From Burkholderiaceae bacterium (GTDB lineage: Bacteria > Pseudomonadota > Gammaproteobacteria > Burkholderiales > Burkholderiaceae_C): a stretch of DNA of 8,756 bases. Shown piece after piece: positions 5,020 through 8,756 of this stretch (position 1 is its first letter; every line of letters begins with the position of its first letter). Where the stretch lies: contig JAIRQU010000201.1 of NCBI GenBank assembly GCA_031256305.1, positions 1-8,756 of the forward strand, in the 5' to 3' direction. The notes beneath the pieces are model-generated. The model had not been told where the DNA came from. It worked only from the letters and a program-made list of their open reading frames with translations, and made no database searches. A program made the translations under genes and the position numbers.

Positions 5020-6159
5020 TCAGACGGCCCATGCGCGCCCCGTCAATTTTTCGTGCTCGCGCATGGCGTAACGGTCGGTCATGCCCGCGATGTAGTCGGC
5101 CACCGCGCGCGACCGGTCGGCGCGCCGGGCGAAAGACGGCGGCATGGCCGCGCGGCCATCAAGGTAAGCCGCGAATAATTCACGCACGGCTTGTCTGGCC
5201 TGATTCATGGTCCCCTCCACCTGCGGATGGCGGTACAGATTGACGCGCAGAAAGCCCTTGAGCCGTGCAGATTGCGCGCGCATCGCCGGGCTGAACAGTA
5301 CCAGTGGACGCCCGGCGCAGCGCACGGCATCGGCATCATGCGGCGCGGCGGCATCCAGCGCGGCGCGGGTGGCGTCAATCACGTCATAGACCTGGGCGCT
5401 GAGCATCCGGCGGATGATTTCGTACAGCCGCCGCCGATCCGCAAGCCGCGGATAATCCCGCGCGACTTCGCGCCGGTGGCGCTCGAACAGATCGACTCCA
5501 GCCAGTTGTTCAATGTCAAGCAGCCCGGAACGCACGCCGTCGTCGATGTCGTGCGCGTTGTAAGCGATCTCGTCAGCCAGATTGCACAACTGCGCTTCCA
5601 AGCTGGGCTGCGTGCCGTCCAGAAAGCGCCGCGCCACGCCGCCCGGTTCGGCCTGCTCAATACGTTGCGCGTTAGCGCGCGAGCAGTGCTTGAGGATGCC
5701 CTCGCGCGTCTCCAGGCACAGATTCAGGCCGTCGAACAGCGCATAGCGCTGCTCCAGCGCATCGACCACGCGCAGACTTTGCAGGTTGTGCTCGAAACCG
5801 CCGTGTTCCTTCATGCAATCGTTAAGCGCGTCTTGACCGGCGTGGCCGAACGGCGTATGACCCAGATCGTGGGCCAGCGCAATAGCCTCGACCAGGTCCT
5901 CGTTCAAGCCCAGCGCACGGGCGATAGATCGGCCCAGTTGCGCCACTTCCAGCGAGTGCGTCAACCGCGTGCGGAACAGGTCGCCTTCGTGATTGAGGAA
6001 CACCTGCGTCTTATAAACCAGCCGCCGGAACGCGGTGGAATGCACGATGCGGTCGCGGTCGCGCTGAAAATCATCGCGCGTGGGCGCGGGCGGTTCGGCA
6101 TGACGCCGCCCGCGCGAACGCGCCGGGTCGCTGGCATAGGCTGGCGGCATGGCGCGCAT
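5020..6159 (-). CDS. dgt: Deoxyguanosinetriphosphate triphosphohydrolase-like protein (HD domain)
   Basis: The product is 379 aa, matching the shorter dGTPase-like group (Thermus type) rather than the 505-aa E. coli enzyme. These proteins split dNTPs into deoxynucleoside and triphosphate and influence dNTP pools. The family entry motif RDRDRIVHSTAFRRLVYKTQ lies at 33-52. The metal site is formed by H68 (RLTHSLEVAQ), H97-D98 (AHDLGHTPFGH) and D196 (LADEIAYNAHDIDDG). The ATG at 6157-6159 follows the aroB TGA with no gap (TGAATG), which points to coupled translation; a second ATG at 6150 is the alternative start. The order aroK-aroB-dgt is a recurring arrangement in betaproteobacteria. Substrate preference cannot be read from the sequence. 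Confidence 0.94.
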   Translation of the reverse strand: MRAMPPAYASDPARSRGRRHAEPPAPTRDDFQRDRDRIVHSTAFRRLVYKTQVFLNHEGDLFRTRLTHSLEVAQLGRSIARALGLNEDLVEAIALAHDLGHTPFGHAGQDALNDCMKEHGGFEHNLQSLRVVDALEQRYALFDGLNLCLETREGILKHCSRANAQRIEQAEPGGVARRFLDGTQPSLEAQLCNLADEIAYNAHDIDDGVRSGLLDIEQLAGVDLFERHRREVARDYPRLADRRRLYEIIRRMLSAQVYDVIDATRAALDAAAPHDADAVRCAGRPLVLFSPAMRAQSARLKGFLRVNLYRHPQVEGTMNQARQAVRELFAAYLDGRAAMPPSFARRADRSRAVADYIAGMTDRYAMREHEKLTGRAWAV

Positions 6160-7272
6160 TCATTGGGCGCGGCAACGCTCGATCACCGCGCGTACCGCCG
6201 CGCCGGGCGCCGCGTGCACCGTGGCATGACCCGCGTCATCGACCAGCACGAAGCGGATTTCGCCCTGCCGGGCTTTCTTGTCCACGCGCATCAACTCCAG
6301 ATAACGCCCGGCGTTGTCCTGCGCGCTGAGCACAGGTGCCTGCACCGGCAAACCCGCGCGGATGAGCAAATCACGCAAACGCTCGACCAGGGACGCGCTG
6401 GCCAGCCCCAACTCGCGCGACAGCTCGGCGGCCAGCACCATGCCGGCAGCCACGGCCTCGCCATGCAGCCACGCGCCATAGCCCAGCCCAGCTTCAATGG
6501 CATGACCGAACGTGTGGCCGAAGTTGAGAATGGCGCGCAGGCCCGCTTCGCGCTCGTCCTGCCCCACCACGGCGGCCTTGATCTCGCAACTGCGCCGCAC
6601 CGCGTGCGCCAGCGCGTGCGCGTCGCACGCGCGCAAGGCGTCGATGTGCTGCTCGATCCAACCGAAAAATGCCATGTCGGCGATTGGCCCGTATTTGATG
6701 ACCTCCGCCAGCCCCGCTGAAAGCTGGCGCGGCGGCAGGGTCTTGAGCGTCGCCAGGTCGCACGCCACCGTCAGCGGCTGGTAGAACGCACCGATCATGT
6801 TCTTGCCCAGCGGGTGATTGATGCCGGTCTTGCCGCCCACCGACGAATCGACCTGCGCCAGCAGCGTCGTGGGCACCTGCACGAACGGCACGCCGCGCAT
6901 ATAGCAGGCGGCGGCAAAGCCCGTCATGTCGCCCACCACGCCGCCACCTAGGGCGTACAGCACCGTGCCGCGGTCGGCTTGTTGGGACAGCAGCGCGTCG
7001 AAGATTTTGTTGAGGGTTTCCCAAGTCTTGAACTGCTCGCCGTCGGGCAGCTCCAGCCGCAGCACCCGTGCATGACGGCTCGCCAGCGCGGCAGCCAGCC
7101 GCTCGGCATACAGCGGCCCCACGGTGGCGTTGGTCACGATCAGCGCCGACGCGCCCAGTGGCACGGCGTCGAAACTGGCCGGGGCGTCCAGCAGTCCCGG
7201 CGCGATCAGGATGTCATAACTGCAATCGGCCAGTGCAATGTTGACGCGGGCGGCGGATGTATGGACAGTCAT
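6160..7272 (-). CDS. aroB: 3-Dehydroquinate synthase AroB
   Basis: The product is 370 aa, typical for AroB. It converts DAHP to 3-dehydroquinate, the second step of the shikimate pathway, using NAD+ and a divalent metal. The NAD-binding [11 protein letters not shown] lies at 109-119 and the substrate region [20 protein letters not shown] at 133-152. The metal ligands are E190 ([10 protein letters not shown]), H253 ([10 protein letters not shown]) and H270 (LHGEAVA), and H257 is the expected catalytic His. The gene starts 18 bp after aroK and ends directly against the dgt start. It probably shares a transcript with aroK, and no promoter is visible between them. Confidence 0.97.
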   Translation of the reverse strand: MTVHTSAARVNIALADCSYDILIAPGLLDAPASFDAVPLGASALIVTNATVGPLYAERLAAALASRHARVLRLELPDGEQFKTWETLNKIFDALLSQQADRGTVLYALGGGVVGDMTGFAAACYMRGVPFVQVPTTLLAQVDSSVGGKTGINHPLGKNMIGAFYQPLTVACDLATLKTLPPRQLSAGLAEVIKYGPIADMAFFGWIEQHIDALRACDAHALAHAVRRSCEIKAAVVGQDEREAGLRAILNFGHTFGHAIEAGLGYGAWLHGEAVAAGMVLAAELSRELGLASASLVERLRDLLIRAGLPVQAPVLSAQDNAGRYLELMRVDKKARQGEIRFVLVDDAGHATVHAAPGAAVRAVIERCRAQ

Positions 7273-7290
7273 GGCGCAAAGTGTAGAACG

Positions 7291-7833
7291 TCAACGATGC
7301 CGGGGCTGCATCAAGTCAAGCTGCATTACGACCCGGTTGACCAGCATTGCCAACGACGCGCCGTGCGCGTCCAGCGTGAAATGCGCGCATTCGCGGTATA
7401 GTGGATCGCGCTGGGCATACAGCTCCTGCAAGCGCGCCAGGGGATTGCCCACCTGCAACAGCGGGCGTTTGGTGTCCTTGCGCAAGCGTCTGAACAAATA
7501 CTCGGGCAGGATGCGCAGATAGATTACGGTGCCGCCCGCGCGCAGCCGTTGCCGGTTGGCCCGGCGCAGTACCGCGCCGCCGCCGGTGGACAGCACATTG
7601 GACGCGCCGCCGGTCAACTCGGCAATGGTTTGTTGCTCCAGATCGCGGAAAGCTGCTTCGCCCTCGCGCGCAAAAAAATCGCGGATCGTCCCGCCGATAC
7701 GCGCCTCGATCACCGCGTCCGTATCGACCACCGGCAAGTCCAGCCGCCGGCCCAACTGCCGCGCCACGGTGGTTTTACCCGCGCCGGGCATACCAATAAG
7801 GATGGGACGGAAAACAGCAGGCGCTTGAGACAT
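7291..7833 (-). CDS. aroK: Shikimate kinase AroK
   Basis: The product is 180 aa, close to E. coli AroK at 173. It phosphorylates shikimate with ATP, the fifth step of the pathway. The P-loop GMPGAGKT is at 14-21. The shikimate-binding DTD is at 37-39, FFAREGEAAFRDLE carries the conserved Arg at 63, and TGGGAVL at 83-89 is the Walker B-like Gly loop. The lid RKDTKRPLL is at 118-126. The ATG at 7831-7833 gives a normal N-terminus. The open frame continues upstream to a TTG at 7896, but that adds 21 residues outside the kinase fold. It is probably the first gene of the aroK-aroB-dgt-methyltransferase cluster. Confidence 0.95.
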   Translation of the reverse strand: MSQAPAVFRPILIGMPGAGKTTVARQLGRRLDLPVVDTDAVIEARIGGTIRDFFAREGEAAFRDLEQQTIAELTGGASNVLSTGGGAVLRRANRQRLRAGGTVIYLRILPEYLFRRLRKDTKRPLLQVGNPLARLQELYAQRDPLYRECAHFTLDAHGASLAMLVNRVVMQLDLMQPRHR

Positions 7834-7956
7834 CGGATAACGATCAGTTCGCGGATGATTTTGGGCAAACTGACGAAAAGAACGCCGGTGGAACAAACCG
7901 TCTGCCAGTATCCCATTATGAGTTGTCGCGCGACGCTTGCGTGTTGTGTGCGTCTC
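7834..7956 (-). promoter_or_regulatory. Intergenic region before aroK, probable promoter region
   Basis: The 123 bp between the CobD/CbiB-like stop and the aroK start contain no gene. On the minus strand CATAAT (7915-7920) is a possible -10 box, but no convincing -35 is seen at the right distance. No strong stem with a U-tract follows the upstream gene, so readthrough into aroK is possible. Confidence 0.3.
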
Positions 7957-8756
7957 TTAACCCAGCACATGCGCCAGAGTCAACAGCATCAACAGCAATA
8001 GCCACAGCGCCACGCCGCGCCAGAGCAAGCCCGCGACCTGCGCGAAGTGGCGCACGTCAGGCTCCGCTCCAAACGAACCAGACATATCGTTCCTGCCCGG
8101 CAAAGCCGCTTCGTCCGCGCGCGCGGATGGCTCCCAATCAGGCGGATAGGCCGGAGCAGGCGCGTCGGTTGGGGCTGGCGCGCGATCAGGCTGGACTGGA
8201 ACTCCCGGCTTTACCGGCTCGGCAACCGGCACCCGTGCCGCCGCGTCATCGGCGTCCAGCCGTATGCCCAGCGCTCCGGCGGCGGCAGCCAGCAAAACGG
8301 CGTCGTTGTCCCGCCCCGCGCCGCCCTGCGCCTCATCGGCCTGCCGCTGCTGCCAGGCCGCGATGGCGTCCTCGAAATTGCCGACAATGGCAAATACCAG
8401 CGCCGTGACACGCACGGGCAGCCAGTCGATAACGCGCCAGGCCGTTTGAACGGCGGCGCGCAGCGCGTCACTGGCTGCTGGCTCAGCATCGGGCTTGCCG
8501 CGCCAATAGCGCGTTGCGAATTCGGCGCAGTGATACAGCACCGCTCCGGCTGGCGCAAGTCCCAGCGGCGCCAGCAGACAGAACCAGAACAGCACGCCAA
8601 ATACCCAGCGGTGCGCGAACAGCACGGCATGAGCAATCGCCTCGCGGGCGACCGAATCGCGCAAGGAACCCAGCCCCGCCAACCCTTGCGGCAGTGCGCC
8701 AAAATAGCCAGGCTGCTCGCCCTGCCAGCGCGTCAACAATGCCCGCGCCTGGGCTT
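7957..8756 (-). CDS. CobD/CbiB family membrane protein (partial, 5' end beyond the window)
   Basis: The frame is open from the right edge to a TAA at 7957-7959, giving 265 visible residues that begin in-frame as AQARALLTRWQGEQ. That opening fits the middle of a CbiB/AmpE-like protein, so the TTG codons near 8739 are not true starts. Hydrophobic segments lie at about 40-68 (around VFGVLFWFCLLAPLGLAPAG) and at the C-terminus (ALWLLLLMLLTLAHVLG). Conserved-looking blocks include DWLPVRVTALVFAIVGNFEDA and LLAAAAGALGIRL. Between the last block and the C-terminal helix is a Pro/Ala/Asp-rich linker of about 75 residues. CbiB makes adenosylcobinamide phosphate, but such betaproteobacterial homologues often lie away from cobalamin genes and their role is unclear. 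No cobalamin gene is visible here. The family call is fairly sure, the function is not. Confidence 0.75.
   Translation of the reverse strand, partial: AQARALLTRWQGEQPGYFGALPQGLAGLGSLRDSVAREAIAHAVLFAHRWVFGVLFWFCLLAPLGLAPAGAVLYHCAEFATRYWRGKPDAEPAASDALRAAVQTAWRVIDWLPVRVTALVFAIVGNFEDAIAAWQQRQADEAQGGAGRDNDAVLLAAAAGALGIRLDADDAAARVPVAEPVKPGVPVQPDRAPAPTDAPAPAYPPDWEPSARADEAALPGRNDMSGSFGAEPDVRHFAQVAGLLWRGVALWLLLLMLLTLAHVLG

Noticed and set aside
5191..6720. Open frame of 509 codons on the plus strand
   Set aside because: It is antisense to dgt and aroB, both unmistakable. Its protein is rich in Arg, Gln and His with no domain, as expected from the complementary frame of GC-rich coding DNA.
7834..7896. 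Longer N-terminus for AroK from a TTG
   Set aside because: The 21 extra residues are basic, low in similarity to shikimate kinases, and the internal ATG gives the normal length.
7925..7934. Palindrome GTCGCGCGAC upstream of aroK
   Set aside because: A 10-bp palindrome of CG-rich words is expected by chance in this composition, and no U-tract or known operator matches.

Overview
The window is GC-rich bacterial DNA that looks betaproteobacterial, probably Burkholderiales or a close relative. The reasons are the gene order aroK-aroB-dgt, a stand-alone MerR-type gene directly upstream of a tRNA-Pro, and the close match of its protein families to those of that class. This placement is inferred from memory of gene order and was not tested by a search. 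Eight protein genes are complete, two run off the window edges (one at each end), one is a broken remnant, and there are two tRNA genes. All of these except mog lie on the minus strand.

Positions 1-2210 hold an arsenic-response operon read leftwards: arsR, arsC (thioredoxin-type arsenate reductase family), arsM (arsenite methyltransferase) and a C_GCAxxG_C_C-type redox-active protein that continues past the left edge. A perfect 9-bp inverted repeat (2179-2206) just upstream of arsR is the probable ArsR operator. ArsR would release the promoter when As(III) is present, ArsC would reduce arsenate to arsenite, and ArsM would methylate the arsenite. No arsenite efflux pump is visible, so it may lie beyond position 1 or be absent. 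The ArsC P-loop carries His where the family normally has its catalytic Arg.

Positions 2192-2407, between the operator and yggU, hold a remnant of the 5' part of an rcnA-like nickel/cobalt efflux gene. It has an early TAG stop, a damaged metal-binding motif and no 3' part. This suggests that the ars operon sits at a rearranged metal-resistance locus.

Positions 2430-3381 hold yggU (DUF167), a strong terminator, tRNA-Arg(ACG), tRNA-Pro(GGG) and a small MerR-family regulator, all on the minus strand. A perfect TATAAT at the end of the merR gene may be the tRNA promoter. Divergent from merR, on the plus strand, is mog (molybdopterin adenylyltransferase), which meets the next gene tail to tail with overlapping stop codons.

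Positions 4051-7833 are a tightly packed minus-strand cluster: aroK (shikimate kinase), aroB (3-dehydroquinate synthase), dgt (dNTP triphosphohydrolase) and an uncharacterised class I methyltransferase. Gaps between these genes are 0-18 bp. The right edge (7957-8756) holds the C-terminal part of a CobD/CbiB-like membrane protein. I found no CRISPR array, insertion sequence or phage gene. The points most worth a second look are the His-for-Arg ArsC, the rcnA remnant, and the arsM plus C_GCAxxG pairing.
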